This document shows, piece by piece, positions 7,990 to 17,739 of a stretch of DNA of 64,000 nucleotides. A model generated the notes under the pieces. It was not told the DNA's origin and did not search any database. It saw only the letters and a program-made list of their open reading frames with translations. Source of the stretch: M0103 sp040386155 (lineage in GTDB: Bacteria; Bacteroidota; Bacteroidia; Flavobacteriales_D; Crocinitomicaceae); assembly GCA_040386155.1 (NCBI GenBank), contig JAZKFZ010000005.1, forward strand, positions 124,001 to 188,000. The letters are read 5' to 3'. The first letter of the stretch is position 1. Each line of letters starts with the position of its first letter. Both the position numbers and the translations under genes were made by a program.

Positions 7990-10716
7990 TTAGAAAAGAG
8001 TCATTTGTTCTTCGTCGTCGTCTTTTGTAAGATCCCATTCGATGGTTGGTCCACTTTCTTCTTTAGCGGGCTTATCATCTGCATCGCCTTCATCGTCATG
8101 TGTATCATCGTCATCCAATTCTACAGCATCTTCGATTAAGTCTTCTGGCCAGGGATTTTCATGTCCTTCGATGGAATGCGTTAGCACTATTTCCTTGACT
8201 TTCAATTTAGTCAATTGATTTCCTTGTGCTTTCATTCCTTTGATGTCGATGAAATCGGCTAATGCCACATCATTATCTGCCAAATTCTTCGTTTCCTTCA
8301 ATAATTTATTGTAGACAATGCGCACGATTGGTTGATACGCAGTTGAAACTGCATCGAGGTATGATCCTGCTGATTCGCTAATAAAGAGCGTCTTTTTATC
8401 GGAAGTTACTTCGCATAAGAATCGTTTTACAAAGTGTAAATCCTTTTCTCCATCGAAGTAAACCGCAGTAATTGGTCGATCTTGAATCCATTTCTCGATG
8501 TGTAACAAATCCTCATCGAAGTGCATTGACAAGTCGAAATTGCTCAATCGGTATTCGCCTGATTTGTACAAGGTTAAAATTCGATCCGAGCCCTTGAACG
8601 ATCCAAGAAATTTACCTCTTCCTTCATCATTTAATCTTCCGACGATGGTATCATACCAAATTTTTCGCTCTGCAAGGGTTGAACCACCTACCTCTTTTTG
8701 AGAGATTCGTTGTACAATTTCCTTCGTTACACGATTACCTGACGATTGGCGACCTTTGATTAACAAGGTACCAAAATCAACATCAAAACGCAATCGTTTT
8801 AAGTGCGGACGAGGGCGCAACAAGACACTTATTACTTCTCGCTCACCATTTGGATGCACTGAGAAATACAATACTTTAGAACCTTTTACTCCTTTCGTTA
8901 AGTCATATTCCGTATCACGGGTAATTGAATTGACGTAAAAACGTTTCATCATCGCAGCACCACCAGTTCCATCTTGGTAAATCAAATGATAGATTGTTCT
9001 TTTGTCGCCTTTCTTCCACACATCAACGTGAATGATGCCTTTTCCAACAAACTTTTTATCGGCTACTTTGGTCACCATCATTTTTCCACTTGCGAAGAAA
9101 ATGATAATATCGTCGATCTCAGAACAGTCATTGATTGGCTCCAATTTTTTCAAGCCGTGACCAATAAATCCTTCTTCATAATCAACATACAATTTGCGAT
9201 TGGCGATGATTACTTTTGAGGCATTGATCGTGTCAAACACTTTAATTTCTGTTTTGCGTTCGCGACCTTCACCGAAGCGTTTTTTCAAATCTTTGTAATA
9301 GTCGATGGCGAATTCGATCAAGTTTGCAAGATGATCTTTCACCATTTTCATTTCATCTTCCAATTTTGCAATTGCATCGTCTGCTTTATCTGAATCAAAA
9401 CGGGTAATTCTGATCATTGGAATTTGGGTTAATTTATTCAAATCCTCATCAGTAATTTCTCGAATAAATTCCTTTTTAAATTTCTCGAATCGTTTGTAGA
9501 GGTACTTGAATAAATTCTCTTTGTCGCTATATAGTTTGAAATCAATGTACATTTCTTCACGAATGAAAATCTTCTCCAGTGTCGAAAAATGCCATTGGCG
9601 CTCGAGCTCATCCAAGCGAATTTCAAGCTCTAATTTCAGTAAATAAACCGTGTGATCTGTCGTTGTTTTAAGGATGTCAGTAGCTCCTAAAAAAACTGGA
9701 CGATCTTTATCAATAATGGATGAATTGGGAGAAATTGATACCTCACAATCCGTAAATGCGTACAAAGCATCAATGGTTTTATCGGGCGATACTCCTGGAA
9801 AAAGATGAATCAACACTTCCGCTTCAGCAGCAGTATTATCCTCAATTTTCTTAATCTTAATCTTTCCTTTATCGTTTGCCTTGATCACCGATTCAATCAA
9901 CGACCCTGTTGTAGTTCCAAAAGGAATTTCATTGATAATCAAGGTTTTATTGTCAACTTTCTTGATTTTTGCACGAACGCGCACTTTTCCGCCTCGTAAA
10001 CCATCATTGTAGTTCGAAAAATCTGCCATTCCACCGTTCGGGAAATCGGGAAGAATTTCCACTTTCTTTCCCCGCAGGTGATTAATCGATTGATCAATTA
10101 ATTCAATGAAATTATGTGGCAAGAATTTACACGCTAAACCAACTGCAATTCCTTCTCCTCCTTGCGCTAACAGCAATGGAAATTTTACGGGAAGTTGCTC
10201 TGGTTCTTTATTTCTACCATCGTAACTCGACAGCCAATTGGTAGTCTTTGGGTTAAAAACAACATGTAGTGCAAACTTTGAAAGGCGTGCTTCGATATAA
10301 CGAGGAGCAGCTGCACCGTCGCCGGTCAACGTATTTCCCCAGTTTCCTTGGCAGTCGATTAATAAATCTTTTTGACCTAGCTGAACGAGTGCATCGCCAA
10401 TAGAAGCATCACCATGGGGGTGAAACTTCATCGTATTTCCGATAATGTTTGCCACTTTATTGTAGCGACCATCCTCCAATTCGCGCATGGAATGTAAAAT
10501 TCTTCGTTGCACAGGTTTTAGTCCATCCCAAAGTGAGGGAACAGCGCGCTCAAGGATTACATAACTAGCATAATCCAAAAACCAATTTTCATACAAGCCA
10601 CCAACTGAAATAATAGAGTCGTCTCCACCCTTTTCTACTGGATGGTAGTCACTGTGATCGCCTGGCTCTTCGTTGCCATTCAATTCATTTTGGTCTTCCA
10701 ATTCGTCTTCTGCCAT
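7990..10716 (-). CDS. parC: DNA topoisomerase IV subunit A
   Basis: A 908-residue type IIA topoisomerase subunit that cleaves and rejoins DNA to decatenate chromosomes, with ParE. The breakage-reunion domain begins near residue 38 (SVGGLYENWFLDYASYVILERAVPSLWDGLKPVQRRIL). The catalytic tyrosine is Tyr140 in AAPRYIEAR. A coiled-coil gate with KFKKEFIREITDEDLNKL follows, then a C-terminal beta-propeller-like DNA-wrapping region. The last 60 residues are strongly acidic (repeated D/E), as is usual in Bacteroidota homologues. It lies directly downstream of parE and a LURP-one-like gene on the same strand, probably as one transcript. Confidence 0.93.
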   Translation of the reverse strand: MAEDELEDQNELNGNEEPGDHSDYHPVEKGGDDSIISVGGLYENWFLDYASYVILERAVPSLWDGLKPVQRRILHSMRELEDGRYNKVANIIGNTMKFHPHGDASIGDALVQLGQKDLLIDCQGNWGNTLTGDGAAAPRYIEARLSKFALHVVFNPKTTNWLSSYDGRNKEPEQLPVKFPLLLAQGGEGIAVGLACKFLPHNFIELIDQSINHLRGKKVEILPDFPNGGMADFSNYNDGLRGGKVRVRAKIKKVDNKTLIINEIPFGTTTGSLIESVIKANDKGKIKIKKIEDNTAAEAEVLIHLFPGVSPDKTIDALYAFTDCEVSISPNSSIIDKDRPVFLGATDILKTTTDHTVYLLKLELEIRLDELERQWHFSTLEKIFIREEMYIDFKLYSDKENLFKYLYKRFEKFKKEFIREITDEDLNKLTQIPMIRITRFDSDKADDAIAKLEDEMKMVKDHLANLIEFAIDYYKDLKKRFGEGRERKTEIKVFDTINASKVIIANRKLYVDYEEGFIGHGLKKLEPINDCSEIDDIIIFFASGKMMVTKVADKKFVGKGIIHVDVWKKGDKRTIYHLIYQDGTGGAAMMKRFYVNSITRDTEYDLTKGVKGSKVLYFSVHPNGEREVISVLLRPRPHLKRLRFDVDFGTLLIKGRQSSGNRVTKEIVQRISQKEVGGSTLAERKIWYDTIVGRLNDEGRGKFLGSFKGSDRILTLYKSGEYRLSNFDLSMHFDEDLLHIEKWIQDRPITAVYFDGEKDLHFVKRFLCEVTSDKKTLFISESAGSYLDAVSTAYQPIVRIVYNKLLKETKNLADNDVALADFIDIKGMKAQGNQLTKLKVKEIVLTHSIEGHENPWPEDLIEDAVELDDDDTHDDEGDADDKPAKEESGPTIEWDLTKDDDEEQMTLF

Positions 10717-10736
10717 TTGCTTTTAAATACGTGTGT

Positions 10737-11378
10737 TTACCCTCGACGTCTTTCCAATAATATCATCATCATTAATGACAAAATCATTCGTTCAATATCT
10801 TCATTTGGAATGGTTTCTAATTGTTCCAACATAAATTTTCTTCCAAAAAGCGAAGACACCTTTGAGAGACGTGCCACTGGTCTGCCATTCAAATCTTTCA
10901 CAAGGTATTTTGGATTGAATAAATATCCAGTAAAAAAAGATAAAACTGGTACTTCACCCAAGAGCGTATCCCCTACTTTTGCCCAAGGATTTTCTTCTGA
11001 AATATCGTATTCTTTATTTTTATCAGCATCAAATATCCCGTAATTTGCTTTCCAAAGCGAGCGCATTCCTTTTCTTCCCACACTTCCTGTAAACGTTCCG
11101 CTTGCATCAAAAATGGAGTAATTTGCATTGAAGTCAATCCACCTATCTGCACGAATTCGAAACAATTCTTTCGACCGTGTATCATCTGAAAAAACAATAA
11201 CATCTTCCTTAAATTTAAACATCTTTTGACGCACATAAGCAAGCGTATTATTGCGCTCATCATGGGCCGTGAAATCATTTGACATAGTGCCAATATGAAA
11301 CACAAAATGAACAGGAAATTGTACATCCAGTACCTTTTGTCCCCATGTACTTGTTACGTTATCTATTATTTCTTCCAT
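10737..11378 (-). CDS. LURP-one/scramblase-like protein between parE and parC
   Basis: 213 residues. The pattern of short beta strands (FTAHDERNNTLAYVRQKMFKFKEDVIVFSDD, then LFRIRADRWIDFNANYSIFDASG) fits the tubby-like C-terminal fold of LURP-one-related/scramblase-type proteins. No catalytic residues are expected. It starts one base after parE ends and stops 20 bp before parC, so it is translated from the topoisomerase IV transcript. Nothing in the sequence explains a role in DNA topology. The family call rests on the strand pattern and is moderate. Confidence 0.65.
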   Translation of the reverse strand: MEEIIDNVTSTWGQKVLDVQFPVHFVFHIGTMSNDFTAHDERNNTLAYVRQKMFKFKEDVIVFSDDTRSKELFRIRADRWIDFNANYSIFDASGTFTGSVGRKGMRSLWKANYGIFDADKNKEYDISEENPWAKVGDTLLGEVPVLSFFTGYLFNPKYLVKDLNGRPVARLSKVSSLFGRKFMLEQLETIPNEDIERMILSLMMMILLERRRG

Positions 11379-11379
11379 G

Positions 11380-13272
11380 TTATGATGCTATTTCTAAGTC
11401 GTCTTCTTCTTTTGCCATTTCAGCGGTTTGACTTTCAGCTAAATCTTTTTCTACTCTCAAGTTATCGATAATAAATTCTTGACGTTCCTGTGTATTTTTA
11501 CCCATGAAATAAGACAAAATTGTTTCGATGGATGCGTCTTTCGTAAGCACAACAGGTTCTAAACGAATATCTTCTCCAATAAAATTCTTGAATTCATCTG
11601 GAGAGATCTCACCCAAACCTTTAAATCGAGTGATTTCTGGATTTTTTCCTAGTTCAATGATTGCATCTCGACGTTCTTCTTCTGAGTAGCAATAAATCGT
11701 TTTCTTCTTATTTCGCACCCTAAACAATGGCGTTTGTAGGACATATACATGATTTCTTTTCACTAAATCTGGAAAAAATTGCAAGAAAAATGTCAATAAC
11801 AACATACGAATGTGCATTCCATCGACATCGGCATCGGTTGCAATCACAATCCTACCGTAGCGCAAGCTATCCATTTCTTCTTCAATATCGAGTGCCGATT
11901 GAATTAAGTTAAACTCCTCGTTTTCGTACACCACTTTTTTTGTCAGACCATAACAATTCAACGGCTTACCGCGTAATGAAAAAACGGCCTGCGTATTCAC
12001 ATCTCTCGATTTAGTAATGGAACCACTAGCAGAATCTCCCTCGGTAATAAACAAAGTGGTCAACTCTCGACGATCATCTTTCATGTCTGTCAAGTGAATT
12101 CTGCAATCGCGCAATTTTTTGTTGTGTAGGCTTGATTTTTTTGCTCTGTCGCGCGCTAATTTCCGGATTCCCGTCAATTCTTTACGTTCTCGCTCTGACT
12201 GCTTAATTTTTCGTTCAATCGATTCAGCGGCCTCAGGATTTCTATGCAAGTAATTATCTAAACTTTCTTTTAAGAAATCATTAATGAAGGCACGCATTGA
12301 TTTTCCATTCGGCTCAATTTCTTGTGAACCAAGCTTCGTTTTTGTTTGCGACTCAAATACAGGCTCCATCACCTTCACTGCAACTGCCGCTACAATGGAT
12401 TGACGAATATCAGAAGCTTCATAATTCTTATTGTAAAAATCGCGTATCACTTTTGCTACCGACTCACGAAAAGCACTTTGATGCGTTCCACCTTGCGTAG
12501 TATGCTGTCCATTCACGAATGAATAGTAATCCTCCCCATACGTTTTTCCATGCGTGAAAGCCACTTCAATGTCCTCCCCTTCCAAATGAACAATTGGGTA
12601 AAGCGGATCGCCGTCCATATTATCTTCCAACAAATCCTTCAATCCATCTTTCGATTGAATTTTCTCTCCATTAAAATAGAGCGCAAGACCTCGATTTAAG
12701 TAACTATAATTCCGAAGCATTTTCTCCAGATACGGAGTTTTGAAATTAAACTTCTTAAAAACAGATTCGTCTGGGATAAACTCAACGTAGGTTCCATTCA
12801 CCTCATCTGTTGCCACAAGCTCTTTCTCTTCAGTGAGTTTACCTTGACTAAAAATTGCTTCTTTTTTCTGTCCATCGCGCACAGAATATACCATAAAATA
12901 GCTCGACAAAGCATTTACTGCTTTGGTACCAACCCCGTTTAATCCCACCGATTTTTTAAAGGCTTTCGAATCGTACTTACCCCCTGTATTCATTTTCGAT
13001 ACAACATCAACCACCTTTCCCAATGGAATTCCACGACCATAATCGCGCACTACCACTTTACCATCTTTCACTTTGATATCAATGCGCTTTCCATTTCCCA
13101 TCACGAATTCATCGATACAGTTATCGATTACTTCCTTTGCAAGAATGTAGATACCGTCATCTGCGGCAGAGCCATCCCCCAATTTACCAATATACATACC
13201 GGGACGTAGCCTGATATGTTCCTGCCATTCTAGTGAACGTATATTGTCTTCCGTATATTGATTTTCTGACAT
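11380..13272 (-). CDS. parE: DNA topoisomerase IV subunit B
   Basis: A 630-residue ATPase subunit of topoisomerase IV. The GHKL ATPase domain shows CIDEFVMGNGK, DYGRGIPLG and GLNGVGTKAVNALS (about residues 50-120). The transducer domain and a TOPRIM domain follow, with TEGDSASGSI (about residue 410) and the metal-binding DADVDGMHIRML. Length is close to that of ParE rather than GyrB with its longer insert, and the downstream parC supports topoisomerase IV over gyrase. It is the first gene of the parE, LURP-one-like, parC set. Confidence 0.93.
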   Translation of the reverse strand: MSENQYTEDNIRSLEWQEHIRLRPGMYIGKLGDGSAADDGIYILAKEVIDNCIDEFVMGNGKRIDIKVKDGKVVVRDYGRGIPLGKVVDVVSKMNTGGKYDSKAFKKSVGLNGVGTKAVNALSSYFMVYSVRDGQKKEAIFSQGKLTEEKELVATDEVNGTYVEFIPDESVFKKFNFKTPYLEKMLRNYSYLNRGLALYFNGEKIQSKDGLKDLLEDNMDGDPLYPIVHLEGEDIEVAFTHGKTYGEDYYSFVNGQHTTQGGTHQSAFRESVAKVIRDFYNKNYEASDIRQSIVAAVAVKVMEPVFESQTKTKLGSQEIEPNGKSMRAFINDFLKESLDNYLHRNPEAAESIERKIKQSERERKELTGIRKLARDRAKKSSLHNKKLRDCRIHLTDMKDDRRELTTLFITEGDSASGSITKSRDVNTQAVFSLRGKPLNCYGLTKKVVYENEEFNLIQSALDIEEEMDSLRYGRIVIATDADVDGMHIRMLLLTFFLQFFPDLVKRNHVYVLQTPLFRVRNKKKTIYCYSEEERRDAIIELGKNPEITRFKGLGEISPDEFKNFIGEDIRLEPVVLTKDASIETILSYFMGKNTQERQEFIIDNLRVEKDLAESQTAEMAKEEDDLEIAS

Positions 13273-13387
13273 GTAACAGCCTTAATTAAGCTCCATTAAA
13301 AGCAACGGACACTAACTAACAAACTTAATGATTTGCTTTCTTGATTGATAGTTCAAATTCAATTACTTATTCACTAATTGTTGTGAA

Positions 13388-14305
13388 TTAGGCTTTGATG
13401 GAATATTTTACACCATCTTCCACTACTTCTGTGTTTTCGAAGATTGATTTTGCTTCTTCTTCGTGCGCTTTTCCGTTTTCATACCGAGCACTGAGGTGAC
13501 CTAAAATGAGTTTTTTAACCTTCGCTTTTTGCGCAATTGTAGCTGCTTGCTTTGCTGTAGAGTGGTAAGTTTTTTTTGCTCTATCAGCTTCCTTTTCTAT
13601 AAATGTTGCTTCGTGATACAGCAGATTCACCCCTTCAATGTGTTCCAGAATTTTTTCAGAATAAGCTGTATCGGAACAAAAGGCATAGGAGCGAATAGCA
13701 GGAGGATTCGACGTGTAATCTTTGTTTTTAAAATACCTACCATCTTCAAGTTGAATATCTTTTCCTTCTTTGAGTATATGCATGTGTTCAAAGCTCATTC
13801 CCGAACCAGTAATTTTATCACTCAACAAGTTGCGAGGCTTTCTTTTCTCTTTGATTAAAAATCCATTTGTAGGAATTCGATGTTTCAAAGGAAAGGTATG
13901 AATTTCGATGAGTTTATCTTCGAAAATAAGACCACTTGATTTTCCATCCAAGGGTACCCAATTAATTTCAAAATCGAGTTTTGAACCGCCAAATTCTAAC
14001 TGCATTAACACAATTTCTTTCAAGCCAACGGGGCCATAAATGGAAAGATTTTTATCTCTTCCGAGGAGATGCATCGTACTCAATAATCCCACTAAACCAA
14101 AATAATGATCACCGTGCAAGTGCGAGATAAGGATGTGTTGTAGTTTTTGAAATTTAAGATTGTTTTTTCTGAAATGCAATTGAGAACCTTCGCCGCAATC
14201 GATTAAAATATGACGATCGTTACAGTCAACAAACTGACATGTAGGATTTCTTTTTTGAGTAGGAATAGCAGCGCCGCTACCAATAATTATAACATCAAAA
14301 TTCAC
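13388..14305 (-). CDS. rnz: ribonuclease Z
   Basis: A 305-residue metallo-beta-lactamase-fold endonuclease that trims the 3' ends of tRNA precursors. The zinc motif HLHGDH is at residues 62-67. Further ligands are visible in CSDTAYSEKI (about 210) and GHLSARY (about 270), and the CGEGSQLHFR segment near residue 38 is diagnostic of RNase Z. The start codon overlaps the end of the upstream STAS gene by 4 bp (14,302-14,305), which indicates translational coupling. Confidence 0.93.
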   Translation of the reverse strand: MNFDVIIIGSGAAIPTQKRNPTCQFVDCNDRHILIDCGEGSQLHFRKNNLKFQKLQHILISHLHGDHYFGLVGLLSTMHLLGRDKNLSIYGPVGLKEIVLMQLEFGGSKLDFEINWVPLDGKSSGLIFEDKLIEIHTFPLKHRIPTNGFLIKEKRKPRNLLSDKITGSGMSFEHMHILKEGKDIQLEDGRYFKNKDYTSNPPAIRSYAFCSDTAYSEKILEHIEGVNLLYHEATFIEKEADRAKKTYHSTAKQAATIAQKAKVKKLILGHLSARYENGKAHEEEAKSIFENTEVVEDGVKYSIKA

Positions 14306-14643
14306 TTATTCAATGCCTCTAGTGCGAGTTTTTCGTTATCAGCAATTTGCAACACTTTATCCAATTGCGCAATTTCGATTAACTTTTGAACGTTTGATTG
14401 CAAGCCACACAACACAAAGCTGCCATTGGTATCTTTACACAGGCGATTTGCCGTAAGAATAGCGCTTAGACCAGAGGAATCACAATACTTCGTTGCCGAT
14501 AGATCTATCACGATATTGTTAACACCACTTTTGTTCAGTAATAAAAGTTCAGACTTTAATTCCGGTGCATTTGAGGCGTCCAATTTCTCCATTTGAGATT
14601 TTACTACAGCCCCTTTCGTTTGACGAGAAGTTAAAAAGTTCAT
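14302..14643 (-). CDS. STAS-domain anti-sigma-factor antagonist-like protein
   Basis: 113 residues making a single STAS domain of SpoIIAA type. The conserved loop YCDSSGLSAIL is intact, with Ser57 as the likely phosphorylation site. Such proteins regulate anti-sigma factors by partner switching. No matching serine kinase or sigma factor is adjacent; a SpoIIE-type phosphatase is encoded far away at 54,234, and any link is speculative. It overlaps rnz by 4 bp. Confidence 0.88.
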   Translation of the reverse strand: MNFLTSRQTKGAVVKSQMEKLDASNAPELKSELLLLNKSGVNNIVIDLSATKYCDSSGLSAILTANRLCKDTNGSFVLCGLQSNVQKLIEIAQLDKVLQIADNEKLALEALNK

Positions 14644-14701
14644 TGTGTTTGTGTTTGTTCAAATTTAGCTAAAATTACGAAACATCAAGTATTTCTTTCA
14701 A

Positions 14702-16405
14702 TTATTTAGCTGGAACTGGCTTAATGATTGGCCTGTATGGATTTTTCACTTGATTCGTTCTTTCAGGGACAGAAGTAACTCCCGCATTCGTTGAATTTGC
14801 GTTAGAAGTGTTTGTACTTCTAGCGCTGCCACCTCCAAAGCCAAATGAATCACCATCGCTACTCGGTGCTGACTCTTGTTGTCCAAATAGTGAGCTGATG
14901 TTAAATGTTACCCCAGCAAATACCCCAAATTGAAAAGCACGTTTTGTAGGAACAGAAGAGTATTCTGAAGGAAGTACATCACCATTGGCATAGCCATCTG
15001 ACAACTTCTCAATTTTACCCGTCATAGCACCCAAATTAAAAATAATTCGTTGCTTTTTTCCAATGATACCAGAAAGTCCCATCATGTAATTCAGGTCTTT
15101 ATCGCCTTCAATTGGAATACTTATACCTACAGATCCACCTAACATAAATGTTCTGTGCGATTGACGATAGAAATGAAGCATAGACGAAACGCCAGGTCGA
15201 ACAACATCTCCCTTCACAGCTTCAATTGATCCAGCATTGTTGATGTATGAATTTTGTCCGCCTAAAAAACTAAACATTGAAAGTCCAGCAGAAGTGTTCA
15301 TCTTGAACCCACCAGATGTTGGAATATCAATAGTTCGCGACTTCACAGTTCCTAAATCATCATAGTCATTTACACCAAAATCTAAATGCAATTGCGTTAC
15401 ATCATTGACAGATTTCAAGGAATATTCGTGATCGAAGTCAGCATTTTTAATCATTTCATAACTTTCAAACACTTTTGTCAATTTATCTCGAATGGCCAAC
15501 AATGAGAGCGAATCTTTGACTTCAACAAAGAGTGTATAGTTCTCATTTATTTCTCTTGTTCGGTCGGCAACAACGCGTGAAATTTCAGCTAAATTTTCCT
15601 TGTCATCTGTATCAATTGCTTTCGTTTCCAAGTTGGTAATCATGGCATTAAGATTATTCGAATTAGACGAAAACTCATTGTACTGGGCCATGAAAGCTTG
15701 CACTTTATCGTACTTTCTTTTTGACTCAGCAGCAATTGTACTGATGGAAAGATTGGTAGTATCGCTAATTACCTCTGCCATGTATTCGTTGGCACGCTGT
15801 TTCATTTCAGAATGCTTCATTTCAGGATCGTAGAGCAATTTGATCAATTCATTGTTCGTATAGTCAACGATTAACATTTGATTAAACAAATTATTGATTT
15901 CCTTACTTTGTTTCACCAAGTCTTGGTTCATTTGCACCAAGGCTTCAACGCGGTCTTCAATTTTATACTTGCCTAATTCTGCTGAATATGCTCCTGAAAA
16001 TCCGAGTGCTCTTTCGTTGCCTAGGTCGTCCATAGAATCATCTCCAAACAATGAGTTGTAGATTGGATTTCCTGCAACACTTCCGCCTAAACCATCCAAA
16101 CCACCCATAAAACTGGTAAATCCACCCAACATCGTTTCTATACCGCCCATTCCCTGCACCGGAGCTTCATCGAAAGATTCGTAGGTATAGGTAATATTGT
16201 ATTGATACGGGTTCATATCTTTCACCACCACTTGCACAGGTACACCTTTGTATGCAAAAGGACGCTTGACTTCTTTCTTTGTGCCCTTTTTACTCACTTT
16301 AAAATACTTGTAGGTATCATCGTGGTAATTGTACTCAATTAAAGTACTTTGCGCTTGAGCAGATGCTCCTAATAAAAAAGGAAGAATAAAAAAATACTTT
16401 TTCAT
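14702..16405 (-). CDS. exported protein of unknown function
   Basis: 567 residues, starting with a clear signal peptide (MKKYFFILPFLLGASAQAQ). The N-terminal third has a glycine/methionine-rich stretch (about 85-120). The middle is helical, with many D/N/E residues (about 140-330). The C-terminal third is beta-rich with GGSVGISIPIEGDKDLNYMMGLSG and GVFAGVTFNISS, resembling an outer-membrane or surface beta domain, and ends in a Ser/Asn-rich tail. I recognise no family. It is separated by 58 bp from the STAS gene downstream and about 100 bp from the beta-lactamase-like gene upstream. Confidence 0.7.
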   Translation of the reverse strand: MKKYFFILPFLLGASAQAQSTLIEYNYHDDTYKYFKVSKKGTKKEVKRPFAYKGVPVQVVVKDMNPYQYNITYTYESFDEAPVQGMGGIETMLGGFTSFMGGLDGLGGSVAGNPIYNSLFGDDSMDDLGNERALGFSGAYSAELGKYKIEDRVEALVQMNQDLVKQSKEINNLFNQMLIVDYTNNELIKLLYDPEMKHSEMKQRANEYMAEVISDTTNLSISTIAAESKRKYDKVQAFMAQYNEFSSNSNNLNAMITNLETKAIDTDDKENLAEISRVVADRTREINENYTLFVEVKDSLSLLAIRDKLTKVFESYEMIKNADFDHEYSLKSVNDVTQLHLDFGVNDYDDLGTVKSRTIDIPTSGGFKMNTSAGLSMFSFLGGQNSYINNAGSIEAVKGDVVRPGVSSMLHFYRQSHRTFMLGGSVGISIPIEGDKDLNYMMGLSGIIGKKQRIIFNLGAMTGKIEKLSDGYANGDVLPSEYSSVPTKRAFQFGVFAGVTFNISSLFGQQESAPSSDGDSFGFGGGSARSTNTSNANSTNAGVTSVPERTNQVKNPYRPIIKPVPAK

Positions 16406-16503
16406 AGTGATTTGAATTAGTGGTTAAATGTAGTAAGTTTTTTGCTCACTTCATCATCGGGTGACAGTTATGCAACAATTGTGCAATTTTTCTAAATGAT
16501 TGT

Positions 16504-17712
16504 TTATTCTTCGACATCTAGACTTTCATAACTGAAATCTGAAGGATAATTACCAAAATACGGTGTCATGTTTCTCACTTGATACACTGATTTGGTAAAT
16601 TGATTTGATAATGCAATCACACACAGTGTGTCGGTGCGCAAACTTGCATAGCAAGCCGAATTTCCATGCCACCAACCTGTGTGGTAATAGAATGGTTTTT
16701 TGCCTTTGAAAAGATACATTCTAATTCCCAAGCCATAATTCACCGCTCCTTTTCGCTTTTCGAAACTATATCCTTTGAACATCAGTGCTTTAATAGAGTC
16801 GCTCAAGAAATTAGAATTATAGCTTGCAACATCCATTTTTAGGAGGTCGCGGGCTGTTGTGTACATATTTTTATCACCGTAAATGCCATCCAAAAAATTA
16901 AATTTGAAGGACGCACCGCTTTGTCGGTAGGACTGACACACATTCTTGAAATTCGTACTTGTGTCAGCAATGAACGAATTTGACATTCCTAGCGGATTAA
17001 AAAACTCTTCGCGCATGATTTGAGGGAATGGCTTTTGCAAAATTTCTTCTGCAATTAGCGCCAACATGACGTAATTTGTATTGCAATAGGAGAATTTTTT
17101 ATTAGGAGGGAAATACGGCTTAAACTGATGCTTTTTGATCAACTTTAGTACATCACGATTCGTTAATAATTTCTTTCGGTTCCAAATAGAGCTATTATCT
17201 GAGAAATAGCCATAGTAAGGCAAACCACTGCGATGGTTGAGTAGCATTTTAACAGTGATGTCTTTGTATGGAAAATCTTTCAAATAAATACGTACATCGG
17301 CATTTAGATCGATGAGACCTCGATCACACAATCTCAAAATCTGAATGGCCGTTGCTACTTTACTTATGGATGCGACATGAATTGGGTCGTTTGATTTTAA
17401 CTTTTGTTTCTGCTTCTTATTAAAATAACCTGTTGTTCGCTCAAAAATTACTTGTCCATTTTTCGCAACGAGAAACGTGCCACTGTATCCATGATGAAAA
17501 ATTCGCTCGCGGTAAAACTTGTTTGCGTAGGCTTTGCTAGCAACCCTAAAATCGTGACTTATCACTGGAAATTGCGGAGCAAACTGATTGGAATCGGGAA
17601 AAACTTGCGATGATTGAAAAACGGGTGTTGGCACCTTATTTTCTTGACAAGAAAATACTAAAAAGCAACAAAGGGAAATGTAAAAGAGAGGCCTAACATT
17701 CATTGACGGCAA
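16504..17712 (-). CDS. serine beta-lactamase-family hydrolase (class C-like)
   Basis: 402 residues with a lipoprotein-type signal (residues 1-22, ending LVFSC). The penicillin-binding fold motifs are all present: SxxK as Ser115-Ile-Ser-Lys118, YxN as Tyr209-Cys-Asn211, and HTG in YYHTGWWHG near residue 340. Family members include esterases, D-aminopeptidases and beta-lactamase-like carboxypeptidases, and these motifs do not separate them. The cysteine at the end of the signal suggests lipid anchoring in the outer membrane. It ends 98 bp before the exported-protein gene and is preceded by an unknown exported-protein gene. Confidence 0.88.
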   Translation of the reverse strand: MPSMNVRPLFYISLCCFLVFSCQENKVPTPVFQSSQVFPDSNQFAPQFPVISHDFRVASKAYANKFYRERIFHHGYSGTFLVAKNGQVIFERTTGYFNKKQKQKLKSNDPIHVASISKVATAIQILRLCDRGLIDLNADVRIYLKDFPYKDITVKMLLNHRSGLPYYGYFSDNSSIWNRKKLLTNRDVLKLIKKHQFKPYFPPNKKFSYCNTNYVMLALIAEEILQKPFPQIMREEFFNPLGMSNSFIADTSTNFKNVCQSYRQSGASFKFNFLDGIYGDKNMYTTARDLLKMDVASYNSNFLSDSIKALMFKGYSFEKRKGAVNYGLGIRMYLFKGKKPFYYHTGWWHGNSACYASLRTDTLCVIALSNQFTKSVYQVRNMTPYFGNYPSDFSYESLDVEE

Positions 17713-17739
17713 AATTAGAAAAAGTATTCTAAACTTCTC

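Noticed and set aside
10973..11326. 117-codon minus-strand frame
   Set aside because: It lies entirely inside the LURP-one-like gene in another frame and has no recognisable protein features.
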